DNA of 64,000 bases, taken from the NCBI GenBank assembly GCA_018466975.1, contig CM031560.1, positions 434,001 through 498,000 of the forward strand. The letters are read 5' to 3'. The notes beneath the pieces are model-generated. The model was not told the origin of the DNA. It saw only the letters and a list, made by a program, of their open reading frames with translations, and ran no database searches. Of this stretch, positions 12,201 through 24,391 are shown piece after piece. The stretch is from Sparassis latifolia (taxonomy: Eukaryota; Basidiomycota; Agaricomycetes; Polyporales; Sparassidaceae). The position numbers were made by a program, and so were the translations under genes. Within the stretch, counting starts at the first letter, position 1, and each line of letters opens with the position of its first letter.

Positions 12201-15200
12201 CACACTGCTAGTCAGCTTTGGGCAGTTTGGATGTGTTACCAACATGGAATTAATTGGCTGCAGATTCCGCAATTTCTGCCAATTTTGGCGTCTCATCTGT
12301 GCACTACCTCGGCTGCAAACTCTAAGGGTGGTAGACTCAGCATTAGAGAGATGTAAGCCATTCCCAATTGCTCATCTGGCATCACGATTTCCCACATTCA
12401 CCTGTCTTGTGGTGCAACGTGGACGTAACTTGAATAAAGCACCAGAACCCCTATGTTTAGCACTTCTTGAGTGGCTGACATTGATCCCGGCATCCATCCA
12501 TCGTCTGCAGAGGCTGTACATATTTGTTGACACAATTCTATCTCCTCTGAGAAACTTTCTTGTGCATGCCGGAACTAGTCTGGAGGATTTAGAGTTAGAA
12601 TTCGTGTATGATACTAGTACCCCATCCAATGGTAAGTATTACACTGTACATCACAGTAGTATCAACCTAATGCCACCCACAGTGCAGGACTTGAATATAG
12701 GTCATTGCACTGCACTTCGCAACCTCGATTTGCTGCAGGTGCATGGAATATCTTTGGCAGAGATCCTGCGCATCATTTCCCCCAATTGCCACCTCCACAA
12801 ACTTGACATATTCATGATTCCAGGAGAAGTGGATTGCGAGTGGGAGAGCGCAGCCCGTATCCTGGACGAGCCGCAGTTTCTCACACTGCGGGAATTCAGG
12901 CTGGACGTTCGCGAAATTGTCGAGGAAGGGAAGCGGCGCATTTCGGACTGCTTCGATGCCTTGCGTCGGCGAGGGGTTGACTTTAGGCTGTTTTTCGACC
13001 AATACCCTTATCATGGTGATTCACCCACTATATCAGCAGGCCAATCGAAAACTCCGGAGCTGCAAGTTGAAGACGAACAGTCGTCTGGAGTGCCTCTTAC
13101 ATCTAGCGATGACGGGCATCAATCGAGCGTCTGAGCAGACGAGGTCAGGAGAAATAGGACGGCGGATGCATTCTGATTCGGCGAGCGCAGCTGGCAGGCT
13201 GCAACTTTGCGGGGAGGACAGGTGGGTAACTCGAAACTTGGAATGTACAGACGGTGCGAGTTCTTCTATGCAGGACATCATTCTTTGTCAAGCTATATGT
13301 ACTCAAGTTTCCGAGTACCGGAGATACGTACAATTTTCTCTCATTCTATTCTCGAGATTATTTTTCTTCCGTTGTAATCTTACAGACTTACAAGTGTCTC
13401 GCGAAAGACGTGGGCTGCGCGTACTGGATTGTGTACAGTTCATACTTAGATAGCGACTGGGCATGTAGTTCACAGATCTGAAGTTCTCATTGCATTGAAT
13501 GTACACATACAGAGATACATATACACGAAGTCGGTCGCGCGATAAAATCAGGCATATGACGGTATCGCATACCTACGACGGCACGCATCGGTAGACCATG
13601 CCTTGGTGAACAATATGGTCAGGCAGAACGTCCACGGGTGAAAAATATGCAGAATATAGATGACGACATTCCTGATCACAAGTACTAGACTGTTTAGCTC
13701 GGTACATGTGGCGTACCACAGTGTTTTCCCGAGGGATACGGCAAGGCCACATCCTCAGAAGTATTGGGCTACATCTGAACATTCTTGTGCTACCGTCACT
13801 TCTGAGGCCCCGGAAGTTGCACCGATAACAGTAAGGCGGTGCTTGAGATGGGAGCACATTCATATTTGTATGCAGTGACAGGGAAGGGATGTGGAGAAAA
13901 GACGCCGAGCGCGAGGACACAAGTGACACCGACATTCGTGCAATATCGCTGTTACTGCGCAGAAATAAGAACGAATAAGTCAAGCATCGAGCCCTTGATA
14001 GGAGAAAGATATGAACTCGTGACAATTCCCTTGACTGCGGAAATGCACGTAATGTGCCGATCTTGAGGCACGATACATCCTGTGCAGTCTCGAATGCGAG
14101 ATCAAAAATCTTACAGGTCTTTATTACTGCGAATGACTCACCTCGCGAGCTCGAATGATCGTCCCTAAAGACAATACTAGATTATAGTACATATGCCATA
14201 GCACCTTGGCAGCGGGGAGCTCAGCGCGCGATGGTGGGCACCCGCGCCGACACGGGGAACGGCATTTTGTGCTACTTGGGCTGGGATATAGACATGCGGT
14301 CGAGAAACGAATATAAAGACACATGGAGACCCCGATCTGCTCAGATAGTCTTGGAAAGATGACTCGATTTTGAGATGACCGACGAGAACTTTCGGTGCGT
14401 AGGAGTGTTGTTGAGAGGAGCACCGAGGTGTTGTACGTTGGTACAGGTGCTGGACAGGTCGGAGATCTAATAACCTGCGAACATGAGTCGCGAACGTGAG
14501 CCTGTTTCGAGATCTGGAGGACTCGGAGTACTCGAACGTTGAGTTTCTCGAATGTGATCGCCAGTCAGACTTCGCGCGGCGAGCATGCCATCGAAGAGAT
14601 CGGCGATGAGATAGCGAGCATCTTCGATGTCGAATCGCTATCCAGTACACCCTAAAGGGAGCGTGTGATCAGCGAGGCGCACGACGAGATTCAGAGAGTA
14701 ATCAGGGCACGTCAGCCAGCGCACCTGGGCCGGAAAATGAAAGGATCATTGAAAACACACAAACGCTAGTCGTCAAAATTTGAGCACCTCGGGAGAAGCG
14801 GAAATTGAGACAAGGCGCGATGCATTATGCGGCCCGTCGCAATGAGTTTTGACTCGTCGCGCTACCAGAAATTCTCTTCTATGTCGGTGACGTTACTAGC
14901 ATTAACACAACCAGTCTTGAAGCTCGGGTGGTTTGCTGCTTCATTGGGCACTCAGCAGTCATTGTGACGGGTAGGGTCAAGGTGCGTACCAGCGGGAGGA
15001 GACAGATAAAATGATGCCGGATTTCAGCGAGCTGTGAGCATCCGAAGTTGGCATAGAAACTAGAAGGAGGTATAGCGACAACGTACGAAGATCAAGGCAT
15101 CCTCAGCAAATAAAATCATAGCACGGAAAATCTCTCGGGTCATCGCAGGGCACACTGCCCTGAGAGAGCCTTCAAATACCTGCGCCTTATGGAGGGTACC

Positions 15201-15480
15201 CATTCAACGAGGTACGAGGGATTGATATCACTGCTGTAGATCAAAGACCTGCACCGGTTGAGCTCACCACTCACTCGTTTCTTTAGATGTACAAAGACAC
15301 CTCCCGCGCCCTTCTCCCAGACGAGACCCTTACAGCACACCAATGAAAGTACGCCATAATGCCCCGCACGGTATCCTCGATCCAGACGTATCGACTACAG
15401 CAGCGCGTCGCAGGGACGGAGAATGGCGTCGGGGTCCTGCTCGGAGTAGGGTCACTCCCGTCGGTGTGAGGACTGCCAGG
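9270..15480. repeat. 6.2-kb duplicated unit, copy B
   Basis: This is the direct duplicate of 300-6510. The left end, the exon 1 region of the F-box gene, the F-box body, the 3' flank and the right end are all in the same order and orientation. Other than the F-box gene I see no supported gene; 9270-11690 and 13135-15480 hold only sequence homologous to copy A. A third, shorter remnant of the right part is at about 36560-37170. Confidence 0.85.
11692..13134 (+). CDS. F-box-like protein, copy B (start region disturbed)
   Basis: This is the paralogue of 2466-4193. From about 11833 the frame is open to the stop at 13134 and covers the F-box-like segment (ELTDRIISFVGDNPNF, CALVCRTWLP) and the leucine-rich remainder. 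Relative to copy A, one base is missing in the LPPEL codons, so the copy A acceptor (tag ending at 11815) no longer gives the right frame. The acceptor of exon 2 is also lost (ctag in A, ccgg in B). A workable model starts at the ATG at 11692, runs to the donor at 11740 and uses the AG ending at 11832 as acceptor, giving about 449 residues. A pseudogene is the alternative. The exon 1 counterpart (11419-11602) is still readable but does not join in phase. Confidence 0.55.
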
Positions 15481-18370
15481 ATAGTACAGACAGTACTGGA
15501 AAGATCTCAGAGTCGTGCAAGCCCAAATAAGCGCTCGTAGCGCGTTCACCTGTGACGTCACGCGTCTCTGCCAGTACGGTCACCTCCTATGTCTAGATCG
15601 TAGTATGCTGCTCATGCGGCACTCAACATGCTCGCCATCTTTAACCGGCGACCACTCAACGGAGAAGGCTTTCTTAAAAATTTTCTTCGACCGCGCCGGT
15701 CTCGGGAACAGCGTGCGTCTCAACGTGCCATCCTACGCGACGTGCGCGACAACCGTGACAATGGTGAGCGCGACCCTCCGGTGATCTGCAGCGTAAATGT
15801 TTCCTGCACTGCGAGATATGCTGTGCGCAACCTCGTCGCTGCGAGGTTATCTACGGTGGTTGCACCTCTTCTGGACGTGCCATCAAAGAGAGCTGGAGTC
15901 GTGGTTGATTATTGGCCGTTTCGACTTCTCGTAGATATCTGAATACCTCTGCTTACCAGTCTGTCGCATTTGCTTCCAGAGATGATGCGTCGTCATTCTT
16001 GTTGTCTGAACAGCAGTAGAGGATGGCAGCAATCGCACGAACCATGCACGAGTACAGGGCTTCAGCATCCGTACGGCGGCCTTCTTCGGTTTTCGGGAAG
16101 CACCGTGTAATATACATTATTTCCTGCCATACATGCCGACTGTGCATCCCTTCACTATCGCCCAGGCGCGACGCGCGGAAGCAGGAGAGTAAGTTCCACA
16201 GCCAAAAAAAATGCACCTTGTCGCTTAACGCTGGTGCACAGATTCGATCCGCGGCTAGTGCGCGGTCCTCTTGGATAATATTCGTCTGCCAGATTCTGTA
16301 TGGGTTAGGTCATCCTTGCTTTAACCGGTGCAGTGTGTTTCACAATATGTCCATTCCCACTCATTCCGAGATGTTGAAGCAGTTTAATGCCATAGCCGGT
16401 CTCGTTCATGGTGTCGTGTCTCCGGGGGATCAGGTCAAGAGGTGGCGCCCCATCCTGTATTTCAGGAGCTAGATAAACATCCAAGAGAGGGGCCGCGCCG
16501 ACCCGAACAAGCTGAGCGTGAGAGACGGCAGCCGACGACGCGAAGCGTGCGTGCGAGGCGCTCCAGTATGCAGACGGCGAGCAATGACCCGTCGAAGAGG
16601 GGGGAAAATATGCAAAGCATGAGTCGCAGTGATCCGACGAGCTTTGGTCTGCAGCTCTTGCTGGCTGACGAAGGCACAGCCGTCCAAGGGAAATTGAGAC
16701 ATGGTCTTCTAGACTTCTGCTGCTCAGAACGACCCTGAGCGCCCCTAATGGCAATAAGCACTCAAGTGATTATGCAGCACTCCTGTCGTAAGATGCGCTG
16801 GGAGACGCTGCATCGGCGTTGTGTCTTGCGATCGACAGGTGCGAGAACGCCGAAATCCATTGCCGAGATTTTTACCTTGATACGTACTGATCCACGCTCG
16901 CCGATTCTCTGACAGACCAGAAATCCATAAACGTTGAAAAGTGGGGCTGAAAGTATACAAGGATTCCGGGAGGCCTTACCTCTGAGTACCGGGCAGGGAC
17001 AGACTATTTAGCTATGCACGCCGACTATCCATCTCAGGCTGACATCCGTCACTGGCACCCTGCAAGGCAGCTTAACTTTGGATCGTTCAAGCTACGGATC
17101 TGACGTTGAACCATTGTTCCCTTGAATTGGATCACGCACGTTCTCCTGTGGGTTGAGGTCAGGGTGTACTTTCGCGTGGAGATATTGGGGATCGTATCAT
17201 AAAAGTACGTGTTTGTTTTTATATCCACCTTCCTTGGGAAGACTGATTTTGCAAAGAATCACACCTATGAATGCCCAGAATCTCAGAGTCCGTGTATCGT
17301 GCACTTGTGCGAATTAGTCTCAATCCGAGTGATTATCAAAGTTTTTAGCATCGTAGCGCAGTTCGCGTCAGACCTCCAGCATCAGGCTGTCCGGCATCAA
17401 TTCCCCTGCATTTCATCCCACAGGGCTTCTGCCAACATATGGAACAGGACTCGCGCGTCCGCGATAGTTGTCTTCCGAGTGTGCGCATGCCGCCCTCATG
17501 CACGCACGCCGCCCTCACGAGCACAGGCCGCCCTCGGCAGCCCTTCGCTGCAACATAACTTCGGCTTCGCTCTCTTGGGTTCCCGGGGCGTGGCCCTTCC
17601 GGGCATTCTCACATAGTTGTGTCCAGCCTTGATTACAATTTATACATCCTGTTTCTGGGACTTTCCGGGCACAAGATGTCGACTGGCCTGTCCACTCGTG
17701 GGTGTGACTGATCGAGCCGATCAGGTCCCGTTGGATGCCCGGTAGGTTTTACTCCGAGTATGAGCTAAGTATGAGCGCTGCGATACTTAACCCGTACTGC
17801 TTCCCGGGCGTATCATACCCGCACTGACGGGTTGCGACGGGTATCCACGGGTAGGCTCGAAGATGCTTTACAGATCTCAATGTTTTTTCTGGCATGATTA
17901 AATGCCTGGTGAACATTCTGTGACGCGCTGCGGATCCGCGTTCGGTGCGGAGAAGGCTTGGCTAGAAAAGGTTAGCGCGCTAGGAAGCGCTCTGCTGCGT
18001 AAACGTTCGCATCGTGCTTTTTGTTTTCGCAAAGTTCTAGTATGATATCTAGCATCTCAGTGTGCACGAGCGAACGATAGAGTTAGAAGTGGTTAACGGA
18101 AATGAGTGGATCCGGAACGGAATTCGGTAGATAGATGCCGAGAGATAATGTGCGAATCAAGCATCCGTGCGATTCAAGTTGTAGCAGCCTGTTGAGGCCG
18201 CGGTAAACGCCGTTCAACTGACTTGCTTCAAGTCGATGTAGCCTGGCACCATCAAATTCGGTGTACTATGCATGTTTTCACGTCGTTGAGCATCGTGCGC
18301 CTTCGAGTTCGATGGATCTGACGAACTGTCTGTGATTAGCAACTCCTGCCATGAGTTCATCTCCTTCGAA
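15481..18370. other. No gene recognised
   Basis: Scattered open frames of up to 150 codons show no recognisable domain. About 17170-17310 weakly resembles the left part of the 6.2-kb units (850-970 and 9835-9930, for example the ttgcaaag..tcacac stretch), suggesting another eroded fragment. About 17740-17860 is rich in CCCGG and short GGGTA-type words, as in decayed transposon ends, but I can define no element. Confidence 0.35.
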
Positions 18371-18605
18371 ACAATAAGGCACGAGCCCAGACATGAGCGG
18401 GCATGCACCGAAGATTCGTCACCGGCATCACATTCGTGGCCTACCTCCAGGTCGAATGACAGTCCTATTGTTTGTGCGCGCGCCCAGCCTTCCTCCCGAT
18501 GTCGCATAAAACCTGAAGGCCTGCTAGACCGGGTTGCAGTAACAAAGTCGATTCTGACCTTGTCGTGTACTCACCTCTCGGATACCCTCGTCTTGTACAT
18601 CTACC

Positions 18606-18743
18606 ATGGACGCGTTCTTCACCATTGCTGCACCCGTCCCCGACGAAGTCGAGGCCCCGATTGCCCTCCCTGCCGACTTCGACACCAGCGGATCCAGTAG
18701 TGGGGACGGTTCGGGAACCAGCTCCGGCTGCTCCATCGCATGA
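18606..18743 (+). CDS. Mating pheromone precursor 1 (CaaX lipopeptide)
   Basis: This is a 45-codon open frame. It begins MDAFFTIAAPVPDEVE, contains a proline- and acid-rich middle and a Ser/Gly-rich tail, and ends in CSIA, a CaaX farnesylation motif. This architecture (MD-F start, acidic middle, 40-90 residues, CaaX end) is that of basidiomycete B-locus pheromone precursors. These are prenylated, trimmed and sensed by STE3-type receptors. The usual Glu-Arg or similar cleavage pair is not visible; the mature peptide may begin near the DFDTS segment. The ATG has a purine at -3 (ACCATGG). It is too short to stand out as an open frame and is recognised from its ends and from its twin at 20201-20338. 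Confidence 0.85.
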   Translation: MDAFFTIAAPVPDEVEAPIALPADFDTSGSSSGDGSGTSSGCSIA

Positions 18744-20200
18744 ATGCGCCTGTGTTGGTGGTATGTTTGACAACAGTGATACTGTCCATGCTGACGGCCA
18801 CTCCAGGATACAGTCGCTCCAGACCACATCGGTTGACTTGGACATGATCCGTGGCATTTCGCAGCTTTTCGTTCTTGCGCTTTGCCTTCGCCATTATTAT
18901 CCGTATTTTTTCATAATTTATTCAATTCGTACGAATGAGCAGGGGGGAGGCGAGGGGAAGAGACAGAGACAACAATAGCGCGCTGTAGAGAGAGGGTGAC
19001 TGTTTTGACGCTTTATCCTGAACGCCGTTCAGTGACACGAATAATGAATGTACAATATATGACGTATTTACTTCGCGGTGCATAACTCCACGTCCAACAG
19101 AATCCTGCTGTGGCCTTAAAAATGCAAGGCATGCACTGGGGATGCTTCTGGCTTCCGGCTGAAGGGATAATGACCTATACGTGACGCGAATCATAGGCCA
19201 GTGAGATCCGGGGCCCGCTGGCACTACCAGTACCGTAAACCATGCGCATATGGGGCACCATAGTAAGGAAAGATCCTTGACCAACTTCAGCTTGAAGATT
19301 GCAACGAATCACAGCATGATAAAAGGCGATGACGGCTACATGAGCGATTCTTGCCACCGACTGATTTCTCGGTTCGTTTCGTCCAGCCTGCACGATACGT
19401 ATGTATCACATTCTAAGAGATAACAAGTTGACCAAGTGCACCCGGCGTCGAGAGATAACGCAATCGGGTTTGCACAACCTTAATCAACTGTTTGAGCACC
19501 TGAGACATGCTGCGGAGGCTGTATCGGTGTACGTACCTATATCGAAGAATACCGGAAAGGTGTAGTCGACGGAGAAGAGTACTTGCCCGATCGTTCATGT
19601 CGACACCCCTGATCAGTCTTTTGTGTTGCTAGACTTTTGGTTGACGCAGGTGCTTACTTGATGTTAGAATTCTAGCTGCATGCAGTTCGGTTTAGATCCA
19701 ATAAACGTTCCAAGCTACTTCCGCTCACCGTGACACTTTGAGGATCTCCAGAGTGGCGCTTGCCACAGTACCTTAGCAGTGGCGCACCAAGTTCATTCAT
19801 CGGTATTACGAGCACCATCATGAAGCACGCCAGATATCAAAGAGTGCGGGCATTCATGAGACGCGGCCACAATCTCAGATAGAGATTCATGCGCCTGAAC
19901 TCCAACGGTGGTCCCAATTCGTAGATTTTCATAGCCCGCATTCCTTGAGAAACCGACAAGGCCGATGAGGTCACCGACCTCTACACAATAAGACGTACCA
20001 AGTGAGCGAACCAAGAAAATCAGATTTCAGATATCGAGTCAAGACTAACCTCAAGATCTCATCGCATTCTTATTGTTTTGCAGCCTGCAGCTGTGCGCAT
20101 AAATACGGGCTTGACATTCGTCTGCGACAGCAACGCAGTCGCATTAGCACTTCGTACGCACCTCGCACCCGTTCCCATAACTGCATCGTCATCCTCTACA
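18744..20200. other. Spacer between pheromone genes
   Basis: No gene is recognised. The first ~250 bases after pheromone gene 1 are similar to those after gene 2 (for example the ggtatgtttga word just past each stop), and the leaders upstream of each ATG are also alike. The two genes therefore look like a tandem duplication that included flanking DNA. Confidence 0.5.
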
Positions 20201-20338
20201 ATGGACGCCTTCTTCACCATTGCTGCTCCCATCCCCGAGGAGATCGAAACCCCAGTCGCCATCCCCGCCGACTTCGACACCTCTGGCGGCGGCGGCTCGA
20301 ATGGCTCGGGCACCAGCTCTGGCTGCTCCATCGCGTGA
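20201..20338 (+). CDS. Mating pheromone precursor 2 (CaaX lipopeptide)
   Basis: This is a second 45-codon frame of exactly the same length as the one at 18606. It begins MDAFFTIAAPIPEEIE and also ends SSGCSIA. The two differ mainly in the acidic middle and in the Ser/Gly linker (here a Gly run and GSNGSG). The identical last residues before the CaaX cysteine suggest that both could yield the same or nearly the same mature pheromone. The frame stays open upstream, but the conserved start in both copies is this ATG. No STE3-like receptor was recognised in the window. Confidence 0.85.
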   Translation: MDAFFTIAAPIPEEIETPVAIPADFDTSGGGGSNGSGTSSGCSIA

Positions 20339-22116
20339 GCGTGCCTTCGGTAGCGGTATGTTTGATCAAACGCTGTATCATCGCTGTCACTGATGACGCG
20401 CATTTTCAGCATGCATGCTTTCATCAACGAATGCATACTTTCTGGGCACATCCACAGCTTTCGATCGCACAAGTTGCCCGCGTCATTCACACTTTTCGTT
20501 CAAATTTTGTCATAACTTATCCGATTGGGAATAAGAGGGAGTAACTGGGAGTAATGGTGGAGTAAGGAGGAACTTGTTGATTTGTCCTGAACAGAACTTG
20601 TGACGTGAAAACACATACTTTGGTTGTACGCCATGAATCACCTTATATGAATGGTTCAAGGCCACAGCACGGAAAGATACTGTTTGCCCATTAACAGCGA
20701 AAATGCTCCGTAAGTACTTGCACTACCAACGGTTCTGATGACTCACTTGACTGCCCTTGACCGCCGACCTACCACTATAAGTAGACTGCCCACTTGACGC
20801 GCTGCCGGAACATAACGTGGTTAAAATAGATCAATCGGGACGCAGATGGGCAGATCCCAAGGATCCGTATCTGGTGCCTGGCTCACGCCTGCGCCCGACT
20901 ATAGGAGGGTCTTTCGAGATGATAGTTTGACCTTAGTATATGAAGCGACGAGTGAAAGCACTACGTAACTACTATACTATACAGATGCAGGTGCCACTGA
21001 GGAGGGTGACGCTGGAGGTGACTGGACTTGGATCACCATGTAAAGGCTGCATCAGGAGCAGGCGGTACATGCCCGGCTGAAGCTCTGCATAACCCAACGA
21101 TTCTCTGTCGGTGAAAAGCCGAAACAGCAGACAGAAATCACAGGCGTGAGTCAGGCTATCATTCTACCACAAGTCGTGGCACTTTGTACCCACTCAGCGG
21201 CAAGACGATGACACCGTTGCTGAATGATAGGTCAATTGCGCTCGTCCTCGTCTAATCAGCAATTCAGCTGGGTGGATCAATCACGGAGACAGAGCATCGC
21301 CTGCAGCTCGAGGTGCACTGATACACTGCAACGTACGAATACGGGCGTCTGGTTTCGTTGAGTAAATAAGATGACCGCAAAAGGGAGAAGGAGACGCACC
21401 CAGCTACACTGCCAGAATATTATATGTGCTCGTGCGGTTGAAAACGATGCGTGACACATTCCTGAAGCTGCTTCTACTCCAGAAACCGTTGGTGCAGGAA
21501 TATCATATTCCTCATTCTTCAGCGATCCCGTCCTTATGGAAGTTCCGCTCTTTTAGGAATGTCCCTACATTGCTTCGCCTTCCCGATAAATTCGAGAAGA
21601 CAACTTGACGGACACCTATGAAAAGAGACGGCAATGGTTATGACGACTTCGAGCTAGGGTGGTCGTAACTGATGTGATTTATGCGGCAGCTCGCACGAAT
21701 TGTTCTCTCCTACAACAAGAATCGCGCATCGCAGTATGTGAAACTCGATTTGATGCAAAAAATGGCCCAAATAGTAAACCGCAAGCATGATCAACGTTCT
21801 CGACTGGACACTTAAGACACTTACCAACAAACCGCTGGTGAGATGACTGTGTTTAATGGCATGTAACGAGAACAAATAGTCATGAAGGCACTATCCTGCG
21901 CCTATAGTAGTGGTCCGTGCTTGTCAGGGTTCAGTGGCATAAGTCTGCCAGTGGAGGTTCGAACTAACTTACTAGCATTCCGTCAGCGTTGTGACGCTCA
22001 CGACAACTTGTGCATCGAGCGTTATGTAATTCAACCGGGCCGCGGTGACGAATGGCCGCCCGTCGACTCGGATTCATCTCTGGAGGGCCATGAGTATCGC
22101 CGCTCAACAGACAATA
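20339..22116. other. No gene recognised
   Basis: I translated this stretch looking for seven-helix STE3 receptor segments and found none that I could defend. Short hydrophobic frames exist (minus strand 21277-21459) but lack the conserved receptor motifs. Confidence 0.4.
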
Positions 22117-22721
22117 GGGTAGTTCAGAGTAGGGTTTTCGACCGGGTTTCGAGCTGGTTTTCGATGCGGTTTTCGAGGCCGGAGAAATCCGAAAACGACT
22201 TTGGTTTTGAGACGACGGCCCAAAGCCGGTTTTCGGCTTCTTCGGCATCAACTTCGGACTCTGAAAGTGAGCTGTGCAAGATGCCGATCATCGACGACGG
22301 GCATGTCGTCGCTGTCGTCGACGACAGTGACGAGGTCTTCCGGTGGAGAAATTAATTTTTCCGCTCACTTATTCTGGAAGGGTGATACTCATGGAAATTA
22401 TGAAAGACCTCTTAAACATGGCAGACAATAAGTGCTTAGGTCGGGGGATGCATTTCGAGACAGCGGCGCTGTCGCGCACGATGAGCACAGCTACTTTGGC
22501 GTCACTGACAGCTCGGTAGGCATGCCCTAGGTTCTCCCGTAGAGCGGCTTATTTGAAGTCCGCCTCCCAACAGTGTCGCCCGCGCCTAGCCGAAACCCGT
22601 TTTCGGCGGGTTGTTCAAGGTTGAAAACAGTTTTCGGGCTTCTCGGGGAGTCGAAAGCCAGATCGAAAACTGGTCGAAAACCAGCTCGAAAACCGCTCGA
22701 AACCTCTACTCTGAACTACCC
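22117..22721. mobile_element. 605-bp non-autonomous TIR element
   Basis: The left end reads GGGTAGTTCAGAGTAG from 22117, and the right end is its inverted complement, ending CTACTCTGAACTACCC at 22721. The inverted similarity continues inward for about 60 bases through TTTCGA/TCGAAA-rich sequence (for example gagctggttttcga on the left and tcgaaaaccagctc on the right). The element is flanked by TA on both sides, consistent with a TA target-site duplication as in Tc1/mariner-type insertions. It has no coding capacity for a transposase, so it is MITE-like. Confidence 0.7.
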
Positions 22722-24391
22722 TAATGGCTGCCGCAGGGGGCTACAAACCTCAGGCTAATCCTCTCCAGGAGCCCGAATACGTTGTCGTCTCATGCAGCTT
22801 TGTGCATGGGGGCCAGATGTGCGAATTTGAGATGATAGGGTGTGCTCCTCATCCCATGTTTTGCACCGTGATAGATCTCAGGATTATGCATAGGCAGATT
22901 GTAGTTGTTTCCACAGAGGGTAAAATGCTGATGAACACCTATATTCACCCAATGTCAGTTTCATTCAGATTATACTGAAATTGGTTCATATACTTATACG
23001 CCTGTATACGAAGTATAGTCCCCAACCCCTGCCAAGTATCTGAGACATATACCCATTCACTTGAGCAACTGAACGGGGGTGAGATCTGGGTCATTTAAGA
23101 GGTGTGGCAGAATCTAAATATGTGGCAGGAATGACTCTGGCAGAAGCACGCCACGAGCTGGGCTCCATACTAAGAGATAAGCTTGTGGTGGGCTTCGCTG
23201 TTCATCGCTTGTTTCTGGTAGGTCACATTTCTTGTCCATGTGTTCTGGCTATACTGATCATTGTCTGCGGTTCTGGCAGTTGATTGGTTTACAGCACCCT
23301 CTACGACATATCAGATATCTTTCTCTCTATATTCCACTGCGCAGAATTCTCCGGTGCAAAGATGCAGATGAAGTTCCTCTGTCGGTGCTCGTGTACGCTG
23401 TTTTGCGTCTCGATATCTCATACGGACCATACGACTGTGTGAGTGCGGATATGTGTCCGTTCACAACTGACGTCGATAATCGCGCGCTCTCTAGGTTGAG
23501 AATGTCCATGCCTGTCACCAGCTTTATCTGCATTATCAGCGTCACTGGGAATATTCCGAGTCAGTTGGTGATTATCAAAGTCTTCCCCCACCTACCACGC
23601 TCTGTTTTACGTAGCCATCTGCATGAGTTTGACTAACGGACATTTCACGTGCTGGGAGAGCGAATTCATCGGACTTGGACCAATAGTGCGCATAGCAGTG
23701 ACTCCGCAGGTGTCAACTTACGAAAGCTCAACAACAATTTCGACCGCTGGGAGGAAGGACAGATTTCGCAGTGTTCAAAAGGTCCGAACAGCAGTAAGGC
23801 TCCGTATCAGCCATGCCAGAACGACCTTGCGGGCCTGTTGGTGAATAAAACTTTTCTGGTACGTAGTAGCCATCTCCAAGTAATCACCAAGTTTCCCGGC
23901 AGCACTGGTATCAGCTTCTGTGCAACCCCACTGCATTCAAATCCAGGCTAGCCTATCGTTCTTCAAGTACGTCAATCATTTGTTTCAGCTATTTGCAGAA
24001 TGATAGTCGCTTGCATATCTCAGTCGCCATCTCGAGTTTCAGGCATGAGCCTTTTGGAGATATTCTGCAACCTCGCTATACCCCGTCTTTTTGCAATAGC
24101 TGAGGCAAGTTTTTCAGATATAGAAACCAAACTAGTAGCCTCAACTCGAATGCGAGCCAAGGTGTTGCTGAGAGAAGAGACAGTATTGATACATGAAAAT
24201 TCATCTCCGTCTGGGTCTAACCGTGAGATTCGCAGTGAGCGGGTCCAACCGAATTACGTTTACAGTAGGATTCATGGTACACGAAGCCGAATCCCCCTTT
24301 CTTGTCGCCTCATTGAGACACGCCTACAGATTGTGATTGGTATAAAGGCACTCTTTTTGTACGTTCCAATGTCAACCCCATCTATCTCAAA
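22722..24391. other. No gene recognised upstream of the FAD monooxygenase
   Basis: There are several broken open frames on both strands (for example + 23232-23636), with no recognisable domain and no consistent exon structure. It may contain an old decayed gene. The last 200 bases presumably hold the promoter of the gene starting at 24392; the tataaag word at 24340 is a possible TATA box about 50 bases upstream. Confidence 0.35.

Noticed and set aside
17740..17860. Telomere-like or transposon-end GGGTA-rich words
   Set aside because: The words are irregular, with no tandem array or paired terminal repeat that I can define.
20339..24391. Possible STE3 pheromone receptor next to the pheromone genes
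   Set aside because: I looked for it specifically on both strands. Only short hydrophobic frames were found, without receptor motifs or a workable exon chain.
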